This document shows positions 5,032 to 12,939 of a DNA stretch of 12,939 nt, piece by piece. Under the pieces are notes generated by a model. That model was not told the DNA's origin. It worked only from the letters and a program-made list of their open reading frames with translations, and did not search any database. The DNA comes from Methanobacterium sp. PtaU1.Bin097 (lineage in GTDB: Archaea > Methanobacteriota > Methanobacteria > Methanobacteriales > Methanobacteriaceae): contig MVQY01000057.1 of assembly GCA_002067325.1 (NCBI GenBank), positions 1 to 12,939 of the forward strand, read 5' to 3'. Positions within the stretch are counted from its first letter, which is position 1. Each line of letters starts with the position of its first letter. Made by a program: the position numbers and the translations under genes.

Positions 5032-5832
5032 CTACGTCCTTTTAAGATTAATTACGATGATCTGGGGGCGGGCAAAGAATCTCATAGGGAGCCCCACGGT
5101 GCCTATACCGTTACTTACAATTAAAGTGCTGTTATCCTCTTTAAAAACACCGGATACGTATTTTTTTCCGTTACTTGGGAGTATGGGTGCCCAGATTCCG
5201 AAGAAGGTTACCTGGCCTCCATGGGTATGTCCTGATAAAACCAGGTCCACCCGGGATTTGTCTACCTCTGTGAAATAATCAGGTTCATGCTTTAACAGGA
5301 TGACAAAATCACTGGCCTGGGCATTGCCGATGGCAACTTCAGGGCTCTGCCGATCATTTTCTGCTCCTAATCCACCAATCCTTATCCTGCCCTCACTCGT
5401 TCCAACCCAGTCACCCAGGTTACCAATATCTATGATGGTGGTTGAGTTTTTTAAAGCCTGCCAGGAAAAGTACTGGGGGTCAGTGTTACCCAGCACGGCA
5501 TAAACACCTAAAGGAGCGTGGAGGTTAGATAATGAATCGATGGTAGAGTTGATGTAGGTGTTTTCACCACTCACATAATCCCCTCCCAGTAAAACCAGAT
5601 CAGGATTCAGGGCATTCACCTGGCCCACCAGGTTATCCACCCTTTCCTTACTATAGTAGGGGCCGGCGTGGATATCGCATAGAAAGACTATCTTTTTACC
5701 GTCAAAATTAGGAGGGATCTGGTCAGATTCAATGGTGATCTCCTTTGTTTCCACCCAGTAGGGCTCGATGAATATGTAACCAACTAATAGGAAGATAATT
5801 AATATCACGGTTAATGTGGTGTTGATTCTCAT
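5032..5832 (-). CDS. Membrane-anchored calcineurin-like metallophosphoesterase
   Basis: 266 residues. A hydrophobic segment (about 7-23) near the N-terminus, with few charges before it, is a signal anchor that places the catalytic domain outside the membrane. Metallophosphoesterase motifs run in order: CDIHAG (D53, H55), LLGGDY (D85), VLGNTD (N116, D118), LLKHEPDY (H182) and SGHTHGGQ (H202, H204). This is the YkuE/YaeI-like branch, often active on lipid-linked phosphoesters or pyrophosphates. The usual GNHD is GNTD here, so the conserved histidine is threonine at 117. Metal ligands are kept, so metal binding is likely, but catalysis may be altered. The ATG at 5832 has no strong SD. A gap of 63 bp separates it from the upstream unknown gene, including a stem-loop that probably ends that operon. 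Confidence 0.93.
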   Translation of the reverse strand: MRINTTLTVILIIFLLVGYIFIEPYWVETKEITIESDQIPPNFDGKKIVFLCDIHAGPYYSKERVDNLVGQVNALNPDLVLLGGDYVSGENTYINSTIDSLSNLHAPLGVYAVLGNTDPQYFSWQALKNSTTIIDIGNLGDWVGTSEGRIRIGGLGAENDRQSPEVAIGNAQASDFVILLKHEPDYFTEVDKSRVDLVLSGHTHGGQVTFFGIWAPILPSNGKKYVSGVFKEDNSTLIVSNGIGTVGLPMRFFARPQIIVINLKRT

Positions 5833-5882
5833 GATAATCTATAGATCAAATTTTTTTTTAAAAAATTAGGTAAAATAAGAAC

Positions 5883-5905
5883 AGAGATTTGTAGTTTAAA
5901 TCTCT
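5883..5905 (-). terminator. Stem-loop overlapping the stop of the unknown gene
   Basis: AGAGATTT (5883-5890) and AAATCTCT (5898-5905) form a perfect 8-bp stem with a 7-nt loop. The stop codon (5898-5896) begins at the inner end of one arm and extends into the loop. Reading minus, T-rich sequence follows, including a T6 run about 30 nt on. The plus strand also has five T at 5905-5909. It may end the CBS-unknown operon or protect its 3' end. Confidence 0.5.
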
Positions 5906-6441
5906 TTTTGAACTTTTTCAATTACTTTCCGTCGGAAACTGGTAAGTTTTTTGAAAAATCCACGGTTATCCTTTCCCATAAGTACTATACTGTCCCCTTC
6001 TACTTTCACTTCTGTATCATCAGCCATGAGGGATTCTATTTCCACCACTATTTCTGATGCGTCTTCCAGGTGATCATTGGCACAGTAACGATAGTTCATT
6101 GAAAGTTTATTATGGGGATAGACTTCCTTTAATGCTCTTTTAATGGTTAATTCCAGGACATTAAAGAAGGTCTCCAGTTCAGGGGCTTTTTCCCACCATA
6201 AGGTGGCCATGATGAACTTCAGGTTTATGGGCTTTATAGATATTTCACCCTTATATTTGGCCACTATGCTAATGTCCCCATCATGGGATTTTATCTTTAA
6301 AACAGGCTTGGGAGTTTCCAGTGCTTCCATCTCAGACACAGTAGATTCGGAAGATATAGATTCGGAAATATCATTTTCAGACATATTACTTTCAGAATTA
6401 GTATCTGATATGTTACTTTCAGGACTTGGAGTTTCAGACAT
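5896..6441 (-). CDS. Unrecognised protein with Ser/Glu-rich N-terminus, coupled to the CBS gene
   Basis: 181 residues; I do not recognise a family. Residues about 1-42 are low complexity, rich in Ser, Glu, Asp and Asn, with loose repeats of the type S-E-x-x-I/M-S-E/D, and are probably disordered and acidic. The folded part starts near 45 (KPVLKIKSHDGDISIVAKYK). It has alternating beta-like strands, a helix (about 87-107, ELETFFNVLELTIKRALKEV), a strand after DASEIVVEIESL (about 127-138) and a basic C-terminal helix (about 163-180). There is no signal peptide or membrane span. The ATG follows the CBS stop after a single nucleotide and no good SD is visible, so translation is probably coupled to the CBS gene. 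The two proteins may work together. The real fold could begin at a later start, but the frame is clearly coding-like. Confidence 0.75.
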   Translation of the reverse strand: MSETPSPESNISDTNSESNMSENDISESISSESTVSEMEALETPKPVLKIKSHDGDISIVAKYKGEISIKPINLKFIMATLWWEKAPELETFFNVLELTIKRALKEVYPHNKLSMNYRYCANDHLEDASEIVVEIESLMADDTEVKVEGDSIVLMGKDNRGFFKKLTSFRRKVIEKVQKEI

Positions 6442-6442
6442 T

Positions 6443-7279
6443 TTAATCGCTTATGGCCTTAATTAAGTCGGTTGCCCTTACCAATCCCACTAGTTCGCCT
6501 TCAACATCTATAACTGGTACTTGTTCTATGCTTCGCTGCCTCATCTTGTTGGCACATTCTTTAACTGAAGTTTTAGTGGTTACTATGACCAGATCAGTGG
6601 CGGCAACATCTTTAACTTCCTTATCTGAGAATTTAAGATGATTTTTAATGACGTAGAGTACATTTTTACTGTCCCAGGACCATTTATCCCCTTCAGTACC
6701 TACAGAGGTATTGTGGACAGTTCGCTCAGATATGATCTCACTTTCTTCTATGAAATCTGTTTCTGTTAATATCCCGGACAACTTACCATCCTTATTAAGG
6801 GCTAGGAGAACTTTGAGGTTGAAATATGTCATTACCTCGAAGGCTATGTTCAGTGGGGTTCTCTCCCAGGCGGTGGGTATGTTTTTGATCAGGTAGTCTT
6901 CCACCGGATCCTTGACATCCAGTTTCCACAGTGCCTTGTTTATAATATCCGATGCAGTTACCAGACCAACCAGTTCGCCGTCTTCAACAACAGGGATCCT
7001 TCTAATATCATATTTAACCATGATTTCTGCTGCATCTTTAATATCATCATCTGGATTCACGGTTATAATATCTCGGGTCATGATAAGGGCGATCTGTTCT
7101 TCATCCGGATTCCTCACCAGATCAGATCGGGTGAGAATACCTACCAATTTATTGGTACCGTTTTTTACCACAGGTAACCCTGAAACATTCTTTTCTCTCA
7201 TTAATTCCATTGCATTAGCTCGATTTCCAGGAACATGAATGTGATATACGTTCTCTGACATAATATCTTTTACTAGCAT
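6443..7279 (-). CDS. Four-CBS-domain protein
   Basis: 278 residues made only of CBS repeats, forming two Bateman modules. Units: about 1-57 (LVKDIMSENVYHIHV, then GILTRSDLV), about 62-118 (LIMTRDIITVNP, RRIPVVEDGELVGLVTASDI), about 123-180 (VEDYLIKNIPTAW, GILTETDFI) and about 220-278 (VKDVAATDLVIVTT, EQVPVIDVEGELVGLVRATDLI). CBS pairs bind adenine nucleotides such as ATP, AMP or S-adenosylmethionine, and here there is no fused enzyme, so the protein probably senses a ligand and acts on a partner. The segment about 181-215, between the third and fourth units, is longer than usual and charged. GGAG lies about 8 nt before the ATG at 7279. The next gene starts 1 nt after the stop, and a USP gene lies 50 bp upstream. 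Confidence 0.95.
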   Translation of the reverse strand: MLVKDIMSENVYHIHVPGNRANAMELMREKNVSGLPVVKNGTNKLVGILTRSDLVRNPDEEQIALIMTRDIITVNPDDDIKDAAEIMVKYDIRRIPVVEDGELVGLVTASDIINKALWKLDVKDPVEDYLIKNIPTAWERTPLNIAFEVMTYFNLKVLLALNKDGKLSGILTETDFIEESEIISERTVHNTSVGTEGDKWSWDSKNVLYVIKNHLKFSDKEVKDVAATDLVIVTTKTSVKECANKMRQRSIEQVPVIDVEGELVGLVRATDLIKAISD

Positions 7280-7317
7280 TTTTGATACTCCAGTCCTAAA
7301 TTAGAATCAATCCTTTT

Positions 7318-7323
7318 AAAAAA
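7318..7323 (-). terminator. Oligo-T run after the USP gene
   Basis: Six A on the plus strand, read as six T in the direction of transcription, lie 7 nt past the USP stop. No hairpin is present. The same AT-rich stretch could provide a TATA element for the CBS gene. Confidence 0.35.
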
Positions 7324-7329
7324 TAAAAT

Positions 7330-7779
7330 TTAATGTACTGCCAAAACAGGGCAATTAGCTGATCTTACCACCTTTTCAGTTACGCTTCCCAGTAAAAATC
7401 TATCTAAACCATGCTTCCCAGAGGTTCCCATTACGATGAGATCTACTCCTTCATCTTCAACAGTCTTCAATATGACATCAGCCGGAGATCCTTCCTTAGT
7501 TTCTTTAATTAATTTGATATCCTTAGTTAGACCTTCCTCTTTCTTGAATTCTCGAACCAGATCTTCCACTTTATCCAGGGACTTATGGGCCTCTTCCTTC
7601 AATATTTCCGTAACTCTAACTGTAAGGTCTTCTGCAGGAAGTCCTACCAATGAAGAAGTATCCACTACATTTAAAACTATGATTTCTGCATCACTCTGGC
7701 TTGCAATCCATATAGCATGTTCTGCGGCTTTTTCGGCATATTTTGAACCATCTGTAGGTAACAATATTTTATGGTACAT
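7330..7779 (-). CDS. Universal stress protein (UspA family), ATP-binding type
   Basis: 149 residues, the normal size of a single-domain USP. It begins with the usual strand and loop YHKILLPTDGSKYAEKA (2-18), with D10 for the nucleotide. The C-terminal ATP-binding signature G-2x-G-9x-G-S is complete: G118, G121, G131, S132 in GTSGKHGLDRFLLGSVTEKV. It is followed by the conserved end SANCPVLAVH (140-149). Members of this subtype bind ATP, usually as dimers, in the cytoplasm; roles in stress or energy response are inferred from the family. The ATG at 7779 has an excellent SD (GAGGTGA, 7790-7784) with a 4-nt spacer. It probably has its own promoter in the 152-bp spacer upstream. Its neighbour, the CBS protein, also binds adenine nucleotides. 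Confidence 0.95.
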   Translation of the reverse strand: MYHKILLPTDGSKYAEKAAEHAIWIASQSDAEIIVLNVVDTSSLVGLPAEDLTVRVTEILKEEAHKSLDKVEDLVREFKKEEGLTKDIKLIKETKEGSPADVILKTVEDEGVDLIVMGTSGKHGLDRFLLGSVTEKVVRSANCPVLAVH

Positions 7780-7931
7780 AGATTCACCTCATATATGATC
7801 ATCAATGAAAAAGATTGTGAGATAAAGAAAAATTTACTCTATTCATTATTTATTTCTGTGAAATATTTGTTTATATGTTTCTATTTAATATAAATTAGTA
7901 CAAATATTTTTTTATAAAATAAAATTTAGAA
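7780..7931 (-). promoter_or_regulatory. AT-rich promoter region and leader of the USP gene
   Basis: Two TATA-like strings read minus: TTTATATTA (7894-7886) and CATATAAAC (7877-7869). Starts about 25 nt on would give leaders of roughly 65-85 nt ending in the GAGGTGA SD. T-rich sequence near 7905-7925 probably ends the amidohydrolase transcript. No coding frame is visible. Confidence 0.5.
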
Positions 7932-9089
7932 TTATTGACTTTTTACAGGGACGATCTGTCCTTCTCTAATCACATGCTTAATGTTACCCGGTTCGGTGCG
8001 GTTGATGATGGAGAGATATGGGTTACCGGATATTTGCTCTACTATAACAAGGTCTGCTAACTTACCCTCACTGATCGAGCCTGCGTTTAATTTAAGTGCC
8101 TTACCAGCATTGACTGTGGCCATTTTAATGATTTCCTCCGGTGGGAAATACTCCCGGTAATAGGCCCGTATGACCTTAAGTGCATACTCCATTTCTCTAA
8201 CCATATTAGGAGAATTGAACATTACATTATCCGTTCCTAGAAGAATCTGGATACTTTCATCCAGCATTTCCTTAATAGGGGGTATGCCCACCGCCAGGGT
8301 GCCGTTTGAACGGGGACAACAAACCGTGGGTATCCCGCTTCGAGCTACCACTTTCAGATCATCATTTAAGGGTGAAGTAAAGTGTATTAAAAGCTGGAAC
8401 CCGGCCTCAACAGCCCTTTGAACCTCAGTTTTCCCTGTGATGTTTACCGAATCAGTTTGCACCTGTTCATATTCTGCCACGTGTGTGGCGGATAGTTTCC
8501 CCAGTTTTCGGGTTGTCCGGGCGATTGCAGCGGCTGTTTCATCGGTTATCTCCCCCAAACCACTGGGCGCTATTCCATCACAAATTTCTAAAAGTTCCTC
8601 TACCCTTTTGCTTACTTCCTGTGGGGTTATATGAGGGTTTAAGAATGATTCATCCCGTCCCAGTACTACTTTACGTATGGGGATTTCTTCTGCTGCTTCA
8701 TTTACAATATCTATCCCCTCTTTACCCCCCTCACGGAAATCAACGAAGGTAGTGGTGCCTGTTTTAAGCATTTCCCACATGGAATTCTTCATAAAAACAG
8801 TTTGGATGGAATGAGGAGTATCTGCTAATATGCGGTGTTTAATACCCTCTGGTGGTTTTACAATTTCTTCTATGGGCTTGCCATCCCCCATATCCATGGC
8901 CACCGAGTCTCCCAGGTGAACATGGGAGTTGATGAAGGCCGGGGCTACTATACATCCCCGTCCGTCCATAACTTTTCCTTTACTTGCCGGAGAAACTTCC
9001 ACTATTTCCCCATCGGAGATGAGTACATTTGCTTTAATCTCTTCCAGGTTATCTCCGTAGAGAACAGTAGCATCTCGAATGGTGATCAT
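7932..9089 (-). CDS. Amidohydrolase-superfamily deaminase (cytosine/adenosine-type, MTH994-like)
   Basis: 385 residues. The metal site is complete: INSHVHLGD (H56, H58), SATHVAEYEQ (H203, with E206 as the likely acid), LLIHFTSP (H236) and LLGTDN (D287). This is the ATZ/TRZ-type arrangement of zinc- or iron-dependent deaminases acting on purine, pyrimidine or triazine-like rings. A small beta domain (about 1-50) and the C-terminal strands (about 335-380, GSISEGKLADLVIVE) are typical. It differs from the better known methylthioadenosine/S-adenosylhomocysteine deaminases: it is shorter than they usually are and lacks their characteristic N-terminal stretch as I recall it, so I leave the substrate open. 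The ATG at 9089 has a weak SD (GGGG). It lies 63 bp downstream of carB, on the same strand, and could be read with it. I recall a similar order in Methanothermobacter. Confidence 0.93.
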   Translation of the reverse strand: MITIRDATVLYGDNLEEIKANVLISDGEIVEVSPASKGKVMDGRGCIVAPAFINSHVHLGDSVAMDMGDGKPIEEIVKPPEGIKHRILADTPHSIQTVFMKNSMWEMLKTGTTTFVDFREGGKEGIDIVNEAAEEIPIRKVVLGRDESFLNPHITPQEVSKRVEELLEICDGIAPSGLGEITDETAAAIARTTRKLGKLSATHVAEYEQVQTDSVNITGKTEVQRAVEAGFQLLIHFTSPLNDDLKVVARSGIPTVCCPRSNGTLAVGIPPIKEMLDESIQILLGTDNVMFNSPNMVREMEYALKVIRAYYREYFPPEEIIKMATVNAGKALKLNAGSISEGKLADLVIVEQISGNPYLSIINRTEPGNIKHVIREGQIVPVKSQ

Positions 9090-9152
9090 TTACAAAACCC
9101 CGTTACGAGGGATAGAAAAAATTAATTCTTATTACTCCATCATTTATTCATA

Positions 9153-12100
9153 CTATTCCAGATCATGATGGTATTCATTTAATGATTTAACCCCAATTTT
9201 ACCTTTCTCGATGGCTCGAACTGCGTTTAAAGCTGCACGAGCCCCAGCAAGCGTGGTAACATAGGGTATTCCCAGTTCAACAGCCATCCTCCTTATAAGG
9301 TAATTATCATCGGCAGATTGTTTCCCGGAGGGCGTGTTGATAATGAGTTTAATCTCTCCGTTCAAGATAGCGTCTTTGATGTTGGGGGATTCCTGACTTA
9401 CCTTATTTACAACGCTGATTTTCACATCATCTTCTACTGCTTCAGCCGTTCCATCGGTCCCAACCAACTCGAATCCCAATTCTTCTGCCTTTTTGACTAT
9501 ATCCAGTATCTTGCCCTTGTCCTGATCACGGACACTAATGAATAATTTACCCTTACACGGGAGTCTCATACCGGCTGAAAGCTGGGCTTTGTAGTAGGAT
9601 ACCCCGAAACTTTCATCTATGCCCATACTCTCCCCGGTGGACTTCATCTCCGGACCTAACACAGAATCAGAACCGGGTAGTTTAATGAAGGGGAATATGG
9701 ATTCTTTAACCGCTACATGGTCGATTTCCACATCATCTCCCAGTCCGAAATCCCGGAGCTTATATCCTACCATTAGCTGGGCTGCTATCTTCGCCAGTGG
9801 TATCCCCACCGCCTTACTTACAAAGGGAACAGTCCTGCTCGCCCGGGGATTAGCCTCCAGGATGTAGAGTTTGTCATCATCATCGGTTTTAACCGCGTAC
9901 TGGATGTTCATGAGACCGATAACATTCAGTTCCAGGGCCAATTTAGTGGTGTACTCCTTGATCTTCTCGATTACATGGGGATGTATACTTTGAGGGGGTA
10001 TTACACAGGCAGAATCACCGGAATGGACGCCTGCTTCCTCTATATGCTCCATTATCCCTCCGATGAATACATCTTCCCCGTCACAGAGGGCATCCACATC
10101 TATTTCAATAGCATCCTCCAGGAACTTATCCACCAGTATGGGGTGTTCTGGAGATATGCGCACCGCCTCTTTCATGTACTCTTTAAGCTCTAGATCATCA
10201 TAGACTATTTCCATGGCCCTTCCGCCCAGTACATAGGAAGGCCGAACCAGAACAGGGAAGCCGATACGCTCTGCCACTTTCCTGGCATCTTCAAATGAAT
10301 GAGCAATTCCATAATCAGCCTGGGGTATTTCTAGACGGTTTAAAACCCGGGTGAATCTTTCCCTGTCTTCTACCTGGTCGATGCTCTCGTGGGGCGTTCC
10401 CAGTATGGTTACTCCCTCGTTTGCCAGTGGAACTGCGAGGTTGATGGATGTCTGGCCACCGAACTGTACGACCACACCATCAGGGTTTTCCTTGTTGACT
10501 ATGCCCATCACATCTTCCAGGGTTAATGGTTCGAAGTAGAGTTTGTTGGAGATGTCGTAATCGGTACTCACCGTCTCCGGGTTGTTGTTTATGATTATGG
10601 TCTCCACACCCTCTTCCTTGAGTGCCATAGCAGCATGGACACAGCAGTAATCAAATTCTATGCCCTGCCCAATCCTTATAGGACCTGCCCCTATGATTAT
10701 TACCTTCTGATTATGAGATACCGGTACTTCGTCTTCTTCTTCATAAGTCCCGTAGTAATAGGGTGTTTTTGCTTCAAACTCGGCTGCGCAGGTGTCCACC
10801 ATCTTGTAGGTGGGGGTAACACCCGTATCTATCCTGATTTTCCTGATATCTTCTTCTGGTACGCCGGTTAATTCGGATAACTTCCGGTCAGAGAAGCCCA
10901 TCCTCTTGGCCTTCCTTAAAAGGGGAGTAGTTAGAATATCATTTTTATTTTCAACTATTTCCTTCTCAAAGTCGATTATGTTAAGGATTTTATAGAGGAA
11001 GAAGGGGTCTATCTTGGTTATTTCCTGTATCTCCTCCGCACTGGCCCCGCTTTTCAAGGCGGTGTATACCTGGAAGAGACGGTTGTCAGTGGGTTCCACC
11101 AGGTCTTTAATGGTATATTCCATTTCATCGAAGCCGTATTTACCTATATCCAGGGATCTTATGGCTTTATGTAGGGATTCTTCCAGTGTTCGGCCGATGG
11201 ACATCACCTCACCGGTGGACTTCATCTGCACACCAATTTCCTTATTTATGCCCTTGAATTTATCGAAGGGCCATCTGGGTATTTTAGCCACCACATAATC
11301 CAGTGAAGGCTCAAAGGATGCCGGTGTTTCCTTGGTGATATCGTTTCTTATCTCATCCAGGGTCATGCCCACTGCAATCTTGGCGGATATCTTGGCTATG
11401 GGATACCCGGTTGCCTTGGAGGCCAGGGCACTGCTCCGGCTCACCCGGGGGTTGACCTCGATGACCTTGTACTCCCCGGTCTCCGGGTGCACTGCAAACT
11501 GGATGTTACAGCCCCCCTGGATCTGGAGCGCCCTTATAATCTTGATGGAGGCATTTCTGAGCCTCTGGTTATCGATATCCGATAGGGTCTGTGATGGCGC
11601 CACAACTATACTTTCCCCGGTGTGGATTCCCATGGGGTCCAAGTTTTCCATGTTACAGACGATGATGCAGGTGTCGTTTTTATCCCGCATTACCTCATAT
11701 TCAAATTCCTTCCAGCCCATCACCGATTCATCTATGAGCACCTGGTTGATGTAACTCATCTCCAATCCTCTGGTGGCCACTTCAAGGAGTTCTTCTTCAT
11801 TATGGGCTACTCCACCACCGGTTCCTCCCAGGGTGAATGCGGGGCGGACGATAACCGGGTAACCTATTACTTCCACAGCTTCCAGGGCTTCTTCTAGAGT
11901 TGTTACCGCCCTGTTTTTGGGGATGGGTTCGTTAAGTCTGTCCATGAAGCTGCTGAAGAGGTCACGGTCCTCCACGTTCCTGATGGTCTCCACGGACGAC
12001 CCTATTACTTTAACGCCTTCCAGGGCACCTATCTTCTCCAATCCGGTTGCTACGTTTAGACCGGTCTGCCCGCCCATGGTGGGTAGTACGGCGTCTGGTT

Positions 12101-12344
12101 TTTCCTTTTCTATTATTTTAGCCACGATCTCTGGGGTCAGGGGTTCCACATAAACCCGGTCAGCCATATCGATATCTGTCTGGATGGTTGCCGGGTTACT
12201 GTTAACCAGTACTGTTTCTATCCCCTCCTCCATCAGAGATTTACATGCCTGTGAACCTGAATAGTCAAATTCAGCTGCCTGACCTATCTGAATAGGTCCT
12301 GAGCCAATGATAAGAACTTTCTTAATATCTCCATCCCGGGGCAT
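9153..12344 (-). CDS. carB: Carbamoyl-phosphate synthase large chain
   Basis: 1063 residues, a full-length two-half enzyme. It uses ammonia from CarA, bicarbonate and two ATP to make carbamoyl phosphate for pyrimidines and arginine. Half 1 (about 1-400): KKVLIIGSGPIQIGQAAEFD (8-27), FTLGGTGGGVA (170-180), VIEVNPRVSRSSALASK (294-310). The oligomerisation region spans about 401-540. Half 2 (about 545-930): QKVIIIGAGPIRIGQGIEFD (546-565), SYVLGGRAMEIV (703-714), ILEANPRASRTVPFVSK (828-844). The C-terminal MGS-like allosteric domain (about 931-1050) includes KLFISVRDQDK and INTPSGK. In some methanogens such as Methanocaldococcus jannaschii this gene is split in two; here it is unbroken. GAGGAT about 7 nt before the ATG at 12344 supports the start. 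The carA stop lies 45 bp upstream. Confidence 0.98.
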   Translation of the reverse strand: MPRDGDIKKVLIIGSGPIQIGQAAEFDYSGSQACKSLMEEGIETVLVNSNPATIQTDIDMADRVYVEPLTPEIVAKIIEKEKPDAVLPTMGGQTGLNVATGLEKIGALEGVKVIGSSVETIRNVEDRDLFSSFMDRLNEPIPKNRAVTTLEEALEAVEVIGYPVIVRPAFTLGGTGGGVAHNEEELLEVATRGLEMSYINQVLIDESVMGWKEFEYEVMRDKNDTCIIVCNMENLDPMGIHTGESIVVAPSQTLSDIDNQRLRNASIKIIRALQIQGGCNIQFAVHPETGEYKVIEVNPRVSRSSALASKATGYPIAKISAKIAVGMTLDEIRNDITKETPASFEPSLDYVVAKIPRWPFDKFKGINKEIGVQMKSTGEVMSIGRTLEESLHKAIRSLDIGKYGFDEMEYTIKDLVEPTDNRLFQVYTALKSGASAEEIQEITKIDPFFLYKILNIIDFEKEIVENKNDILTTPLLRKAKRMGFSDRKLSELTGVPEEDIRKIRIDTGVTPTYKMVDTCAAEFEAKTPYYYGTYEEEDEVPVSHNQKVIIIGAGPIRIGQGIEFDYCCVHAAMALKEEGVETIIINNNPETVSTDYDISNKLYFEPLTLEDVMGIVNKENPDGVVVQFGGQTSINLAVPLANEGVTILGTPHESIDQVEDRERFTRVLNRLEIPQADYGIAHSFEDARKVAERIGFPVLVRPSYVLGGRAMEIVYDDLELKEYMKEAVRISPEHPILVDKFLEDAIEIDVDALCDGEDVFIGGIMEHIEEAGVHSGDSACVIPPQSIHPHVIEKIKEYTTKLALELNVIGLMNIQYAVKTDDDDKLYILEANPRASRTVPFVSKAVGIPLAKIAAQLMVGYKLRDFGLGDDVEIDHVAVKESIFPFIKLPGSDSVLGPEMKSTGESMGIDESFGVSYYKAQLSAGMRLPCKGKLFISVRDQDKGKILDIVKKAEELGFELVGTDGTAEAVEDDVKISVVNKVSQESPNIKDAILNGEIKLIINTPSGKQSADDNYLIRRMAVELGIPYVTTLAGARAALNAVRAIEKGKIGVKSLNEYHHDLE

Positions 12345-12389
12345 TTATTATCCTCTTCCTTTTAGTGTTATTTTATGGTTAAAGTGATT

Positions 12390-12939
12390 TTAGTAGTTTT
12401 TAAGTGATTCAACAAAATTATCGAAGTAATAATCGGTGTCATGGGGTCCGGGGCCTGCTTCCGGGTGGTACTGCACACTCGAGATAGGCAGTTCCTCATG
12501 TTCCAGTCCTTCAGGTGTCCCGTCGTTTAAGTTCACCTGATTCATCTTCAAAGGCGTATCCTCGAGGGATTGGGGGTCAACGGTGAACCCATGATTTTGT
12601 GAGGTGATACATACCTTTCCAGTGGTTAAATCCTTCACTGGCTGGTTTATACCCCGGTGACCGAACTTCATCTTATATATGTCCGCGCCGAAGGCCAGGC
12701 CGATGATTTGCTGGCCTAAACAGATACCGAATATGGGCATTTTCTCTGCAAGCCCACGCACATTCTCTGCGGCCTTTTTAACCCTGGTGGGATCGCCGGG
12801 TCCACTTGAAACTAAAAGTGCCTCTGGGCTGTAATCCAGGATATCCTTGACATCCGTATTGTAAGGCAGGACCACAACGCCTACTTCCCTTTTAAGGAGG
12901 GCTTTTATGCTGTTGTTTTTTATACCGCAGTCCAGTATG
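12390..12939 (-). CDS. carA: Carbamoyl-phosphate synthase small chain, C-terminal part (truncated by window edge)
   Basis: The frame is open from the right edge to the stop at 12390. At the edge it reads ILDCGIKNNSIKALLKREVG, so the true start is outside the window. Only the class I glutamine amidotransferase domain is present. It shows LVSSGPGDP, the catalytic nucleophile in FGICLGQQ (Cys codon at 12722-12720), KFGHRGINQP, TSQNHGF, and the His-Glu pair in VQYHPEAGPGP. CarA hydrolyses glutamine and channels ammonia to CarB; a missing nucleophile would make it ammonia-dependent, but all three catalytic residues are here. carB follows after 45 bp, so the pair is surely one operon, in the usual carA-carB order. 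Confidence 0.97.
   Translation of the reverse strand, partial: ILDCGIKNNSIKALLKREVGVVVLPYNTDVKDILDYSPEALLVSSGPGDPTRVKKAAENVRGLAEKMPIFGICLGQQIIGLAFGADIYKMKFGHRGINQPVKDLTTGKVCITSQNHGFTVDPQSLEDTPLKMNQVNLNDGTPEGLEHEELPISSVQYHPEAGPGPHDTDYYFDNFVESLKNY

Noticed and set aside
8483..8752. Plus-strand frame of 89 codons opposite the amidohydrolase
   Set aside because: It overlaps another antisense frame and the well-supported deaminase; no SD or motif.
9318..12153. Many plus-strand frames of 60-140 codons opposite carB
   Set aside because: They are antisense to carB, with composition set by its codons; none has a family motif.
12873..12875. GTG as the start of carA
   Set aside because: The frame continues upstream to the window edge with typical CarA sequence (ILDCGIKNNSIKALLK), so this is an internal valine codon.

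Overview
The window reads as chromosome of a methanogenic archaeon, most likely order Methanobacteriales and probably a mesophilic Methanobacterium-like species. The archaeal markers are a transcription factor E (TFE) gene, a TfuA-type protein of the kind linked to thioamidation of methyl-coenzyme M reductase, a CofE-like (coenzyme F420 ligase family) protein, archaeal TATA boxes (A/T-rich, roughly 25 nt before expected starts), oligo-T terminators, and TTG starts backed by Shine-Dalgarno (SD) sites. The genus is inferred from gene content and sequence style; no search was run. I see no rRNA, tRNA, CRISPR array, insertion sequence, phage gene or origin.

Layout. Bases 1-736 (minus) hold the N-terminal part of an MJ1255-like glycosyltransferase that runs off the left edge. 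A 149-bp divergent spacer separates it from a plus-strand CofE-like gene (886-1737). A 327-bp AT-rich spacer follows, with direct repeats, palindromes and a terminator-like hairpin. Then comes a plus-strand block: tfe (2065-2553), an HD-domain phosphohydrolase (2611-3087), tfuA (3199-3846) and a long larE-type PP-loop sulfurtransferase (3930-4982). A T-rich convergent terminator at about 4985-5025 ends that block.

Everything to the right is on the minus strand. In order of transcription from the right edge: carA (3' part only), carB (full length, unsplit), an amidohydrolase/deaminase, a universal stress protein, a four-CBS-domain protein, a small unrecognised protein starting 1 nt after the CBS stop, and a membrane-anchored metallophosphoesterase.

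How the genes may work together. carA-carB supply carbamoyl phosphate for pyrimidine and arginine synthesis, and the amidohydrolase just downstream probably salvages a nucleoside-type compound. The USP and CBS proteins both have adenine-nucleotide-binding folds and form a sensing/stress group. The HD-TfuA-LarE stretch is the most interesting part: TfuA works with YcaO to install a thioamide in McrA, and the sulfur source is not settled. A LarE-like enzyme with a three-cysteine signature (a CxxC pair plus the canonical LarE cysteine) and an extra cysteine-bearing C-terminal region sits next door and is a candidate partner. That link is inference from position only.
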